A stretch of 64,000 bases of DNA from Neoaquamicrobium microcysteis (GTDB lineage: Bacteria; Pseudomonadota; Alphaproteobacteria; Rhizobiales; Rhizobiaceae). Within the stretch, counting starts at the first letter, position 1. Every line of letters begins with the position of its first letter. Below the pieces are notes generated by a model, which saw only the letters and a list, made by a program, of their open reading frames with translations, had not been told where the DNA came from and did not search any database. The translations under genes were made by a program, and so were the position numbers. The stretch is from the NCBI RefSeq assembly GCF_008180155.1, contig NZ_VSZS01000053.1:1-64000 (forward strand). Direction: 5' to 3'. This document shows, piece by piece, positions 1 through 7,536 of this stretch.

Positions 1-2
1 CA

Positions 3-1190
3 TCTGGCCGGCGCCGAACCGTAGAACGGCACCACCATCTGCACAGGCAATGGCCGGAAAGCCGATCATGCATTAAAACTGAAACCGGACCACCTCATAG
101 GGGCAGGCCAATATCCATTGCAACTGTGCGTGATCGGATTGTCTTGCGAGCAATCAACAATGTCTTGATTGAGTGCTTCGAAGATAAACGTCAGGCTGCA
201 CCACACCACTACATCCATGAGATTTCGGACCTAATTGGACCTTTAGATAACGACCATTCGTTTGTGCAGATTGACGTTCAACACTTCTATCCCAGCATCG
301 TCCACGAACTGCTTATGAAGCGGGTTAGGTCACGTGTCCGAACCCGTGAATTGCTCAAATTGATCGAGACGGCAATCCAAACCGCAACTGGCACTTCGTC
401 GGCCCAGAAGTCACTGATGGGCGTTCCCCAAGGGTTGAGTATCTCTAACATTTTGTCGGCCATCTACATGACCCGGTTCGATGAGATGATGCGGTCGCGT
501 TACTCGTATTTTCGGTACGTCGATGACATTATCGTAGTCTGTAAGACGGAGAACGCTGCGAAGGCATTTGCCTTCATTGCGAAACAGCTAGAAAAAATCG
601 GTCTGCAGTGTCATCCCCAAACCGAGGGCAGCAAAAGCAAGATCGTTCCGCTTAATACCGGCGTTGATTATCTCGGGTATTACGTCAAGCCGAACATCGT
701 ATCCGTCCGACGCTCGTCATACCGCCGCATGATGGAGACCATAATGGGTGTCCTGACTGCGGCCAAACATACGACGAATAACAAAAAAATTCTGCGACGC
801 CTAAATATCAAAATAACGGGATGTATATTTGATCAAAAGAGGCGAGGATGGATGTTCTTTTTCTCAATGACGACAGACATCAAGCAACTCAAAAGGCTTG
901 ATAAATTCGTGGCGCGAGCATGGCAACTTGCAGGCATGGATCAGTTTGGCAGACCCAAAAAATTCGTAAAAACCTACTACGAGATTCGCTATAATTTGGA
1001 CAATACAAAGTATATTCCTCGTTTTGATGAATATACAAAGGCGCAGAAGGTGTCGCTCATCGCCGACATGATGGGTCGTGAGGGTGCAGAGGTTATGACT
1101 TGGCCGCAAGATCGGATCGATCGCGCATTTGCGAAAATCGTGCGCAAAGAAGTTTCGCAACTGGAAAACGACATGACGCCGTTCAGCTAG
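3..1190 (+). CDS. Reverse transcriptase (RNA-directed DNA polymerase), 5'-partial, defence-type candidate
   Basis: RNA-dependent DNA polymerase. Counting from the GTG at 126, the catalytic motifs are FVQIDVQHFYPSI (about residues 46-58, Asp50), GVPQGLSISN (99-108) and the active site YVDD (131-134), followed by a thumb and a short C-terminal extension with no second enzymatic domain recognised. GTG 126 is the first standard in-frame start, but the frame is open to the left edge and the residues just upstream (RPISIATVRDRIVLRA) match the conserved block that precedes motif A in such enzymes, so the real start lies further left. The gene is clearly AT-richer than everything downstream, which suggests horizontal transfer. 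It lacks the SQ-type motif of diversity-generating retroelement enzymes and the retron VTG motif. I infer an Abi/DRT-like or otherwise unclassified bacterial RT. Family is certain, subgroup is not. Confidence 0.85.
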   Translation, partial: SGRRRTVERHHHLHRQWPESRSCIKTETGPPHRGRPISIATVRDRIVLRAINNVLIECFEDKRQAAPHHYIHEISDLIGPLDNDHSFVQIDVQHFYPSIVHELLMKRVRSRVRTRELLKLIETAIQTATGTSSAQKSLMGVPQGLSISNILSAIYMTRFDEMMRSRYSYFRYVDDIIVVCKTENAAKAFAFIAKQLEKIGLQCHPQTEGSKSKIVPLNTGVDYLGYYVKPNIVSVRRSSYRRMMETIMGVLTAAKHTTNNKKILRRLNIKITGCIFDQKRRGWMFFFSMTTDIKQLKRLDKFVARAWQLAGMDQFGRPKKFVKTYYEIRYNLDNTKYIPRFDEYTKAQKVSLIADMMGREGAEVMTWPQDRIDRAFAKIVRKEVSQLENDMTPFS

Positions 1191-1493
1191 GCGGGTAATC
1201 CAGTTCACGTTCAGGTCTGTCACTATTTCCGTCTTAGAGAATGCGTAGAGGTGGCGAACGACATGGGGGGCGCCTTGCCGCCGAAGCTCGGCGCTGCAAG
1301 CTGAAATTCCGCTTTCTCTCACCCGCCGAAACCCGCCAGTCCGCTCCCCACCCCACACTCCCCGTCCCCGCATCGCGCCCGGTCGCGGTCGGGCACCTCC
1401 CCTTGTCAGCATCGGTCAGCAGTGCGCCGAAAATCCTGTCCACCTCCCTCCGCACCTCCCGGACAATGCCCGCCAGATAACCGAGCGACGGCA
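1191..1493. other. Gene-free stretch at the edge of the AT-rich RT island
   Basis: Base composition switches from AT-rich to about 65 percent GC just after the RT stop codon. Short open frames run on both strands here, but none has recognisable features or a good ribosome binding site. I see no tRNA, attachment-site duplication or terminator. It could hold a cis RNA for the RT or be the scar of the island boundary. Confidence 0.4.
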
Positions 1494-1940
1494 ATGGACT
1501 GGAACGAGGCACTGGAGGAGGAGCGGGAGGCACTCGGCCGCATCGTCGCCCTGCTCTGCGCGCTTGCGGTTCTGGCCGAGCGTGCCGCCGGGCGGTCGCC
1601 CCTCGTCCGCAGCCTGGTTGTGTGGTTGCTGCGGCAGGCCGAGGCCGTGGCGCGCGATTTCGTCTACGGCGACACGCCATTTGAGGTGATGCCGGTCGTG
1701 CCTTCGGGCACAGGCCCGGCGGATGCAATGAGGCTCGCGGCCAGCCTTCGCGCGCTGGCCCGGCAACTGGACAGGCAGGCAAGGTTGCTTTGTGCATCCT
1801 GCAGGCTGGCCAGCCGTAAACCCGCCGCATCGCCATCCGTCCGCATACCGGCGCTGTGCGACGCGCTCGGCTCCCTGCTCAGGCTCGCAGCGGCAGCCCT
1901 TGGCGCACCGTATCCCAGCCCCGCGCCGGACACCTCGTGA
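1494..1940 (+). CDS. Uncharacterised 148-residue protein
   Basis: I cannot assign a function. The start is set at the ATG opening MDWNEALEEEREALG, because the 24 residues that the open frame adds upstream are Pro/Arg-rich and look non-coding. The product is Leu/Ala/Arg-rich and probably mostly helical: a charged N-terminus, a hydrophobic run (IVALLCALAVLAE, residues about 17-29), a second amphipathic stretch (LVRSLVVWLLRQAE), and a Ser/Pro/Ala-rich tail. It has GC-rich codon use unlike the neighbouring RT, so it belongs to the host-like side of the island boundary. It could be peripheral to the membrane. Moderate confidence that it is a real gene, because the antisense frames are also open. 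Confidence 0.55.
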   Translation: MDWNEALEEEREALGRIVALLCALAVLAERAAGRSPLVRSLVVWLLRQAEAVARDFVYGDTPFEVMPVVPSGTGPADAMRLAASLRALARQLDRQARLLCASCRLASRKPAASPSVRIPALCDALGSLLRLAAAALGAPYPSPAPDTS

Positions 1941-2255
1941 TTTGCCGGTTCGCTTTCAGCCCCATCCCTGCCATTTCCATGGCAGGCTCAGGGTGCATGG
2001 CCTCGTCTTCCCTGGCGGGGTACGAACACCCGTGCCCCCAACCTCCGCGACGCTCCGCGTGCGACCACGTCGCGTCATCAATCACCCCGTTGAACGATCG
2101 ATAAAATTTTAGACAAATTTGATTTCAATTTTATACTTGTTTTATTCTGTTTATCTGAAACTTACATCTTGATTTGAACAAAGTTGTACTGCGCAACTTT
2201 GCGTGGAATAAAGTCGCATCTGCAATAACGGTGTCGTCAACGGGGAGACGACACG
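1941..2255. other. Intergenic region with AT-rich promoter segment for the BTLCP gene
   Basis: The first 160 bases are GC-rich and featureless. From about 2095 to 2230 the sequence becomes strongly AT-rich, which fits a promoter region for the downstream peptidase gene. One possible sigma-70 type pair is TTGTAC at 2184-2189 and AATAAA at 2207-2212 with 17-base spacing. An inverted repeat (2180-2200) overlaps the proposed -35. Confidence 0.4.
2180..2200. promoter_or_regulatory. Perfect 7-bp inverted repeat, possible operator
   Basis: AAAGTTG at 2180-2186 and CAACTTT at 2194-2200 are perfect reverse complements separated by 7 bases. They lie 55 bases before the start of the transglutaminase-like peptidase gene, over a possible -35 element. 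A repressor or activator site is inferred only from position and symmetry. Confidence 0.35.
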
Positions 2256-2867
2256 ATGGGGATCAAGAGAGGGATGCGGCATGCGGCGCTCGCCGTCGCC
2301 ATGCTCGGTGCCGGCGTGGGGAGCGCTTCCGCACAATCGTTCATGCCGACGGGCGGGCTTTCGACGCAGCCGGTCGGTCACTACGAGTTCTGCCAGCGTA
2401 CGCCGCAGGAATGCGCCAAAATGAATCAGGCGCGGCCCGTGGAGCTGACGCGGCCGCTATGGGCCAAGATCGTCGAAGTCAACAACCTCGTCAACACAAT
2501 GGTCACGCCGCGCACCGACATGGAGATGTGGGGCGTCGAGGAATACTGGTCCTATCCGGTCAACGGCTACGGCGACTGCGAGGACTACGTGCTGGAGAAG
2601 CGCCGCCGCCTGATACAGGCCGGCGTGCCCGCCTCCAACCTGCTCATCACCGTGGTGCGCCAGCCAAACGGCGACGGCCATGCCGTTCTGACCGTCAGCA
2701 CCAATATGGGCGACTTCGTGCTCGACAATCTCGAGCCCCGCGTTCTGGCCTGGACCGAGACGGACTATCAGTTTCTCAAGCGCCAGTCCGCACGCCACGC
2801 CGGCATGTGGGTTTCGATCGACGACGGCCGCAACGTTCTGGTCGGCAGCGTCAGCTCGAACAGGTAG
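2256..2867 (+). CDS. Secreted transglutaminase-like cysteine peptidase (BTLCP, DUF920)
   Basis: Bacterial transglutaminase-like cysteine proteinase family. The catalytic triad is visible as Cys108 in GYGDCEDYV, His142 in GDGHAVL and Asp157 in DFVLDNLE. An N-terminal signal peptide (about residues 1-26, ending SASA before Gln) predicts export to the periplasm. In some proteobacteria members of this family (LapG) cleave large adhesins and pair with a c-di-GMP receptor, but no lapD-like gene or adhesin is visible here, so that role is not claimed. The ATG at 2256 follows a GGGGAGACGAC leader containing a plausible ribosome binding site. The gene is monocistronic: AT-rich promoter upstream and its own terminator at 2960. 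The length of 203 residues is normal for the short rhizobial members. Confidence 0.9.
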   Translation: MGIKRGMRHAALAVAMLGAGVGSASAQSFMPTGGLSTQPVGHYEFCQRTPQECAKMNQARPVELTRPLWAKIVEVNNLVNTMVTPRTDMEMWGVEEYWSYPVNGYGDCEDYVLEKRRRLIQAGVPASNLLITVVRQPNGDGHAVLTVSTNMGDFVLDNLEPRVLAWTETDYQFLKRQSARHAGMWVSIDDGRNVLVGSVSSNR

Positions 2868-2959
2868 CAGAAACGGGAAATCGTCGCGGCGGTTTCGCCG
2901 CGGCCAAGGGACAACCCGGTCGAGTCCCCACCCTCCCCGTCCCCAACGACCGGGTTCAG

Positions 2960-2998
2960 GAGCCGGCCCTTCCCCAAAGGGTCGGCTCCGCCTTTTTC
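2960..2998 (+). terminator. Rho-independent terminator after the BTLCP gene
   Basis: GAGCCGGCCCTT (2960-2971) pairs with AAGGGTCGGCTC (2977-2988), one G-T wobble, loop CCCCA, followed by CGCC and TTTTT. Two further potential hairpins lie between the stop codon and this one (2885-2902, and 2913-2922 with 2947-2956). Confidence 0.75.
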
Positions 2999-3046
2999 AC
3001 CCTGGCATCCGATGTCGCGGCGCGTTGCCGGGGATGATCCGATGGG

Positions 3047-3733
3047 TCAGAAATCGACGACCTTTCCGCCCTCGAGCGTCACGCGCCGGTCCATCCGGGC
3101 AGCCAGCTCGTGGTTGTGCGTGGCGATGAGCGCCGACAGGCCGGAATGGCGCACCAGCGCCTCCAACGCGTCGAAAACATAGGACGCCGTGGCCGGATCG
3201 AGGTTGCCGGTCGGCTCGTCCGCAAGCAGCAGCAGCGGCGCGTTTGCCACCGCCCGCGCGATCGCCACGCGCTGCTGCTCGCCGCCCGACAGCTCGGCCG
3301 GGCGATGCTCCGCCCGCTCGCCGATCTTCATGTAGTCCAGCAACTGCAGGGCCCGCTCGCGCGCCTGAGCCCGCGATAGGCCGCACACGAGCTGCGGCAT
3401 CATGATGTTCTCGACGGCCGAGAACTCGGGCAGCAGGTGGTGAAACTGGTAGACGAAACCGATATCGTTGCGCCGGATCGCTGTGCGCTCATCATCGCTC
3501 AGCCGGCCGCAGGCACGCCCGTTGAGGATCACGTCGCCGCCGTCGGGCCATTCGAGCAGCCCAGCCGTATGCAGCAGCGTCGATTTGCCCGCACCCGACG
3601 GCGCCACGAGCGCCACCATCTCCCCGTGCTTCAGCGAAAAATCCGCCTGGTCGAGGATCGTCAGCTTGCGCGTGCCCTCGTCGTAGCGGCGATCGACGGC
3701 TTTGAGTTCCAGCAGGAGGCCGTTGGTCATCAT
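3047..3733 (-). CDS. lolD: Lipoprotein-releasing system ATP-binding protein LolD
   Basis: ATPase of the LolCDE complex, which extracts outer-membrane lipoproteins from the inner membrane and hands them to LolA. Visible motifs: Walker [11 protein letters not shown]-loop [14 protein letters not shown], signature [14 protein letters not shown], Walker [10 protein letters not shown] and a switch His in IATHNHELA. The start is the ATG pair overlapping the lolC stop (ATGATGA), giving 228 residues, the usual LolD length; the longer open frame upstream is only read-through of lolC in another frame. It is transcribed with proS and lolC. The bacterial norm for Walker A is a Gly in the first position, but the Ala seen here leaves the nucleotide-binding GxxGxGKS core intact. 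Confidence 0.95.
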   Translation of the reverse strand: MMTNGLLLELKAVDRRYDEGTRKLTILDQADFSLKHGEMVALVAPSGAGKSTLLHTAGLLEWPDGGDVILNGRACGRLSDDERTAIRRNDIGFVYQFHHLLPEFSAVENIMMPQLVCGLSRAQARERALQLLDYMKIGERAEHRPAELSGGEQQRVAIARAVANAPLLLLADEPTGNLDPATASYVFDALEALVRHSGLSALIATHNHELAARMDRRVTLEGGKVVDF

Positions 3734-5016
3734 TCGTACCGCAACGCTTCGACGGGATCGAGCTTGGACGCACGCCACGCGGGGAACAGCGTCGCAACGA
3801 ACGACAGCACCAGCGCCATGAGCACGACGGACACGGTTTCCTGCACGTCCATCCGTGCCGGCAGCTGGCTGAGGAAATAGAGTTCGGGGTTGAACAGCGT
3901 CGTGCCCGACAGCCACGAGAAGAACTGGCGGATGGATTCGACGTTGAGGCAGACCACGATGCCGAGCGCCACGCCGGCGAGCGTGCCCGTCACGCCGATG
4001 GCGGCCCCCGTCATCATGAAGATGCGCATCACCGCGCCGCTCGTCGCGCCCATCGTGCGCAGAATGGCGATGTCGCGCCCCTTGTCCTTCACCAGCATGA
4101 TGAGGCCGGAGATGATGTTTAGCGCGGCTACAAGCACGATCAGCGTCAGGATCATGAACATCACGTTGCGCTCGACCTGCAGGGCCGAGAAGAAGGTCTG
4201 GTTCCGCTGTCGCCAGTCTGTCACGTAGATCTGCCGCTGTGCGGCAACCTCCACCGGCACACGCAGCGCGTCGACCGCATCGGGATCGTTGACGAACACC
4301 TCGATGCTCTGCACCACGCCTTCTGAATTGAAATAGAGCTGTGCTTCCTGCAGCGGCATGTAGATGATCGAGCCGTCATATTCCGACATGCCGACCTCGA
4401 AGATCGCTACCACCGGATAAATCTTCTGCCGGGGTGTAACACCGAAAGGCGTCACGTCGCCTTCAGGCGCGACGAGCTGGATGCCGTCGCCCACGGCGAG
4501 CCCCAGATTGTCGGCCATGCGGCGCCCGATGGCTACACCGTCCGCCTCATCGAAACCTTCCAGCGTTCCAAACCGCACGTTGTTGTAGACAAGGTCGAGC
4601 TTCGCCATGTCGGTTTCGCGCACACCGCGCACCAGCGCGCCGGTGCCGGCCCCGATGCGGCCCGAGGCGAGCACCTGACCTTCGACCAGCGGAATGGCAT
4701 AGCGCACGCCTTCAACGCCCTCGATGCGCCCTGCCACCTCGGCATAGTCGTCGAAGACCCGGTCGATCGGCTGCACGATCAGGTGGCCGTTGACGCCGAG
4801 AATGCGCGTCAGCAGCTCCGCTCGAAACCCGTTCATCACCGCCATGACGATGATGAGGGTCGCCACGCCCAACATGATGCCCACGAACGAGATCAGCGAG
4901 ATGACGGAGATCACCGTGTCCTTGCGACGCGAGCGCAGATAGCGCCACGCCACCATCCGCTCAAACGCGGAGAACGGGCCGGCGCCCGCGAGTTTCCTTG
5001 GCGGCGCCTCGCTCAT
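3730..5016 (-). CDS. lolC: Lipoprotein-releasing system permease LolC/LolE
   Basis: Inner-membrane subunit of the lipoprotein sorting transporter. The 428-residue protein has the LolC/E layout: a first membrane helix after the N-terminus ([26 protein letters not shown] region), a large periplasmic domain (about residues 55-275), then three helices near the C-terminus with the FtsX-like block AILRTMGA and the ending [18 protein letters not shown]. Only one permease gene is present, as in many alphaproteobacteria where a single LolC/E-type protein (sometimes called LolF) probably forms a homodimer. The start codon overlaps the proS stop by 4 bases (ATGA), so translation is coupled. Confidence 0.93.
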   Translation of the reverse strand: MSEAPPRKLAGAGPFSAFERMVAWRYLRSRRKDTVISVISLISFVGIMLGVATLIIVMAVMNGFRAELLTRILGVNGHLIVQPIDRVFDDYAEVAGRIEGVEGVRYAIPLVEGQVLASGRIGAGTGALVRGVRETDMAKLDLVYNNVRFGTLEGFDEADGVAIGRRMADNLGLAVGDGIQLVAPEGDVTPFGVTPRQKIYPVVAIFEVGMSEYDGSIIYMPLQEAQLYFNSEGVVQSIEVFVNDPDAVDALRVPVEVAAQRQIYVTDWRQRNQTFFSALQVERNVMFMILTLIVLVAALNIISGLIMLVKDKGRDIAILRTMGATSGAVMRIFMMTGAAIGVTGTLAGVALGIVVCLNVESIRQFFSWLSGTTLFNPELYFLSQLPARMDVQETVSVVLMALVLSFVATLFPAWRASKLDPVEALRYE

Positions 5017-6341
5017 AGAGATTTTCCAAACCGGGCGGCGACCGCCGAAAGCGGTATCGTCTCCCGCTCGCCGGTCTTGCGGTTCTTGATTTCGGCCTCG
5101 CCGGCCGCAACACCGCGCGGTCCGACGATGATCTGCCACGGAAGGCCGATGAGGTCGGCGGTAGCGAACTTGCCGCCGGGCCTCTGGTCAGTGTCGTCAT
5201 AGAGCACGTCGCAGCCGGCAGCCGATAGCGCCGCGTAAAGCTCGTCGCAGGCTCGGTCACATTCCGCGTCGCCCGCCTTCATATTGATGAGCGCCATATC
5301 GAACGGCGCGACCGCCTCCGGCCAGATGATGCCGTTCTCGTCGTGGCTAGCCTCGATGATGGCGGCGACGAGGCGGCTGGGACCGATGCCGTAGGAGCCC
5401 ATCGAGACGAAGTGCTCCTTGCCGTCAGGCCCGGTCACCTTCGCACCCATGGGCTTCGAATATTTCTCGCCGAAATGGAAGATGTGGCCGACCTCGATGC
5501 CGCGTGCGGCGACCTTGTCGCCATCGGCGACGGCATCCCAGGCCTTGTCGTCGTGCATTTCCTCGGTCGCGGCGTAGGGCGTCGTCCAGTCCTTGACGAT
5601 GCGGGCGATGCCTGCGTCGTCGGCATAATCGACATCGGCGCCCGGCACTTTCATGTCGAGGAAATCGCGATGGCAGAAGACGGCGCTTTCGCCGGTCTCC
5701 GCGAGAATGATGAATTCGTGCGATAGATCGCCGCCGATGGGGCCGGTATCTGCGCGCATCGGGATCGATTTCATGCCCACCCGCTCGAAAGTGCGCAGGT
5801 AGGAAACGAACATCCGGTTATAGGCAGCGCGCGCGCCCTCATAGGCGAGATCGAAGGAATAGGCGTCCTTCATCAGGAACTCGCGCGAACGCATCACGCC
5901 GAAGCGCGGGCGCACCTCGTCGCGGAACTTCCACTGGATGTGGTAGAGGTTCAGCGGCAAATCCTTGTAGGACCTGACGTAGCTGCGGAAGATGTCGGTG
6001 ACCATCTCCTCGTTCGTCGGACCGTAGAGCATGTCGCGCTCGTGGCGATCCTGGATGCGCAGCATCTCCTTGCCGTAGTCGTCATAGCGGCCGCTCTCCC
6101 GCCACAGCTCGGCGGACTGAATGGTCGGCATGAGGATTTCCTGCGCGCCCGCCCTGTCCTGCTCCTCGCGGATGATGGCGCAGACCTTGTCGAGCACCTT
6201 CTTGCCCATCGGCAGCCAGGAGAACGAGCCTGCACCCTGCTGGCGCAGCATTCCGGCGCGCAGCATGAGGCGGTGCGAGACGATCTCGGCCTCGCGCGGA
6301 TTCTCCTTGAGGATGGGCAAAAAGTAACGCGACAGACGCAT
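5013..6341 (-). CDS. proS: Prolyl-tRNA synthetase
   Basis: Class II aminoacyl-tRNA synthetase charging tRNA-Pro. At 442 residues it is the short alphaproteobacterial form without the YbaK-like editing insertion between motifs 2 and 3. Class II motif 2 is [21 protein letters not shown] and motif 3 is [13 protein letters not shown]; the TNEE signature sits in [11 protein letters not shown]. The C-terminal anticodon-binding domain runs from about residue 335 ([13 protein letters not shown] onward). First gene of proS-lolC-lolD, with its own upstream region of nearly 500 bases. Loss of cis editing implies that Ala-tRNA-Pro is cleared by a free-standing editing protein elsewhere; that is known for the group, not seen here. 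Confidence 0.97.
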   Translation of the reverse strand: MRLSRYFLPILKENPREAEIVSHRLMLRAGMLRQQGAGSFSWLPMGKKVLDKVCAIIREEQDRAGAQEILMPTIQSAELWRESGRYDDYGKEMLRIQDRHERDMLYGPTNEEMVTDIFRSYVRSYKDLPLNLYHIQWKFRDEVRPRFGVMRSREFLMKDAYSFDLAYEGARAAYNRMFVSYLRTFERVGMKSIPMRADTGPIGGDLSHEFIILAETGESAVFCHRDFLDMKVPGADVDYADDAGIARIVKDWTTPYAATEEMHDDKAWDAVADGDKVAARGIEVGHIFHFGEKYSKPMGAKVTGPDGKEHFVSMGSYGIGPSRLVAAIIEASHDENGIIWPEAVAPFDMALINMKAGDAECDRACDELYAALSAAGCDVLYDDTDQRPGGKFATADLIGLPWQIIVGPRGVAAGEAEIKNRKTGERETIPLSAVAARFGKSL

Positions 6342-6570
6342 GGGATATCCGTGAAAGAAAGGCGCTGCGGAATCATTCGCGCCGGGGGTCCATTTGCTTC
6401 GGCTTCATAGCGATTTCATGGCGGAATGGAAACCCGAACCCGGCCGCGTCGGCTTTCCCCCGCACTGTACTAATGCTGGGCATCGGTTGCCGCGTTTTTG
6501 TGCAGCGCAGCACAAGTCGCGTCATATCCGCGCAATATTTTTCGTGACACGGCATGTTCGGTTGGTCTAA

Positions 6571-6729
6571 TGTGCCCCCCATAACCGAGAGGGCGGAGCA
6601 ATAATCCGCTCTCCTACGCGGTCAAAGTCTTGGGAGGATGCGATCTAGGCGCGATTTTCCGCCGCCGCCGTCAAACGGAAACAGATCGGACGCGTTTAAA
6701 TTGCAAGGCTTCGGCCTTGCATTTTTTTT
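6571..6729 (+). ncRNA. Candidate small structured RNA ending in a strong terminator
   Basis: No plus-strand protein gene precedes the terminator at 6703-6729, yet the preceding 130 bases are rich in pairing. GAGAGGGCGGA (6587-6597) pairs with TCCGCTCTC (6605-6613) with a one-base bulge. An outer stem GATCT (6642-6646) with AGATC (6683-6687) encloses TTTCCG (6656-6661) with CGGAAA (6676-6681). The final hairpin GCAAGGC-TTCG-GCCTTGC has eight Ts. A possible -10 (TCTAAT, 6566-6571, preceded by TTGG) places the 5' end a few bases further on than 6571; the boundary is a guess. I do not recognise it as 6S, SRP RNA or tmRNA. It is antisense to nothing annotated. Confidence 0.4.
6703..6729 (+). terminator. 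Strong rho-independent terminator without an upstream protein gene
   Basis: GCAAGGC (6703-6709), a UUCG-type tetraloop TTCG, GCCTTGC (6714-6720), then A and eight Ts (6722-6729). On the minus strand the same hairpin is followed only by AATTTAA, so it is best read on the plus strand. Confidence 0.75.
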
Positions 6730-6826
6730 GTGCATCGAAATTAATCGGCGACAAGGCGACGACGTCCCGCAAGCCAAACGCGGGTCGCCCGCTTTCGACT
6801 TGAAGCATACGCAAGCGCGGCGCGCC

Positions 6827-7099
6827 TCAGCGCGTAGCCGACGGGCCGATATGCGGAATGTTGTCGAAGGAGAATCCATAATAGACGACGGCGATATAGA
6901 AGGCCGCGAAGATGATGCCGGAGACGATCGTCGTCCGGATCACCGCGCCGAGCATATGCGAGCCGCGCGGCGCGCTTGAAACGGTGCCCAGCGTCACCTC
7001 ACCATCCTCGTCCTGCGTCTTGAGACCGAACGGCAGCATGGCGAACAGCACCACCCACCACAGGATGAAGTAGATCGCGAAGATCGAAACCCAGCTCAT
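6827..7099 (-). CDS. DUF1467 small membrane protein
   Basis: A 90-residue inner-membrane protein of unknown function, widely kept in Rhizobiales next to mce and the nuo operon. It has two predicted membrane helices: IFAIYFILWWVVLFAMLPFG (residues about 5-24) and the region around TTIVSGIIFAAFYIAVVYYG (about 57-77), with a polar loop between. The start chosen is MSWVSIFAIYF, 4 bases after the mce stop; the longer frame upstream is mce read in another frame. Last gene of the nuo string, so co-transcription with mce and RNase J is likely. Function cannot be inferred from sequence. Confidence 0.85.
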   Translation of the reverse strand: MSWVSIFAIYFILWWVVLFAMLPFGLKTQDEDGEVTLGTVSSAPRGSHMLGAVIRTTIVSGIIFAAFYIAVVYYGFSFDNIPHIGPSATR

Positions 7100-7103
7100 G
7101 GCG

Positions 7104-7508
7104 CTACACCTGCTCCAGTTCGACGAGCGTGCCGAAAAAGTCCTTCGGGTGGAGGAACAGAACCGGCTTACCGTGCGCGCCGATCCTCGGCTCCCCATCT
7201 CCGAGCACGCGCGCGCCTGACGCCTTCAGATGGTCGCGTGCGGCGATGATGTCGTCCACCTCGTAGCACACATGGTGCATCCCGCCGGCAGGGTTCTTTT
7301 CGAGGAACGGCCGGATGGTCGAGTTCTCGCCCAGCGGCTCCAGCAGCTCGATCTTGGTGTTGCCGACATCGATGAAGACGACGGTCACGCCGTGCTCGGG
7401 CAGAGCCTGCGGCTCAGTCACCTTCGCGCCGAGCGTTTCGCGGTAGTGCGTGCTGGCAGCCGCGATATCCGGCACCGCAAGCGCGACATGGTTGAGACGG
7501 CCAAGCAT
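7104..7508 (-). CDS. mce: Methylmalonyl-CoA epimerase
   Basis: Interconverts (S)- and (R)-methylmalonyl-CoA, linking propionyl-CoA carboxylase to methylmalonyl-CoA mutase. The 134-residue protein is a vicinal-oxygen-chelate (VOC) fold with two beta-alpha repeats. Metal ligands are visible as His in LNHVALAVPD (residue 7), His in GGMHHVCYEV (about 79) and Glu in GTLVELEQV near the C-terminus. It sits 28 bases after rnj and 4 bases before DUF1467, a neighbourhood conserved in rhizobia although its chemistry is unrelated to respiration. Confidence 0.92.
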   Translation of the reverse strand: MLGRLNHVALAVPDIAAASTHYRETLGAKVTEPQALPEHGVTVVFIDVGNTKIELLEPLGENSTIRPFLEKNPAGGMHHVCYEVDDIIAARDHLKASGARVLGDGEPRIGAHGKPVLFLHPKDFFGTLVELEQV

Positions 7509-7536
7509 CCTGCCACTTCACTCCGGTTGGCGACGC

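Larger units (their letters stand above)
6342..6826. other. 485-base gene-free region upstream of proS
   Basis: No convincing protein gene. It holds the proS promoter region, an imperfect palindrome TTGTGC-AGCGCA-GCACAA (6498-6515), a run of stable stem-loops and a strong plus-strand terminator (6703-6729). After the terminator, 6730-6826 is downstream of the minus-strand DUF1467 gene and shows no clear terminator for it. Confidence 0.5.

Noticed and set aside
1-1500. Diversity-generating retroelement or retron around the reverse transcriptase
   Set aside because: The RT lacks the DGR SQ-type motif and the retron VTG motif, and I found no template/variable repeat pair or msr/msd-like inverted repeats next to it in the visible sequence.
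6373-6582. 69-codon minus-strand frame upstream of proS
   Set aside because: No recognisable features, overlaps the proS promoter region and the candidate RNA start, and has no good ribosome binding site.
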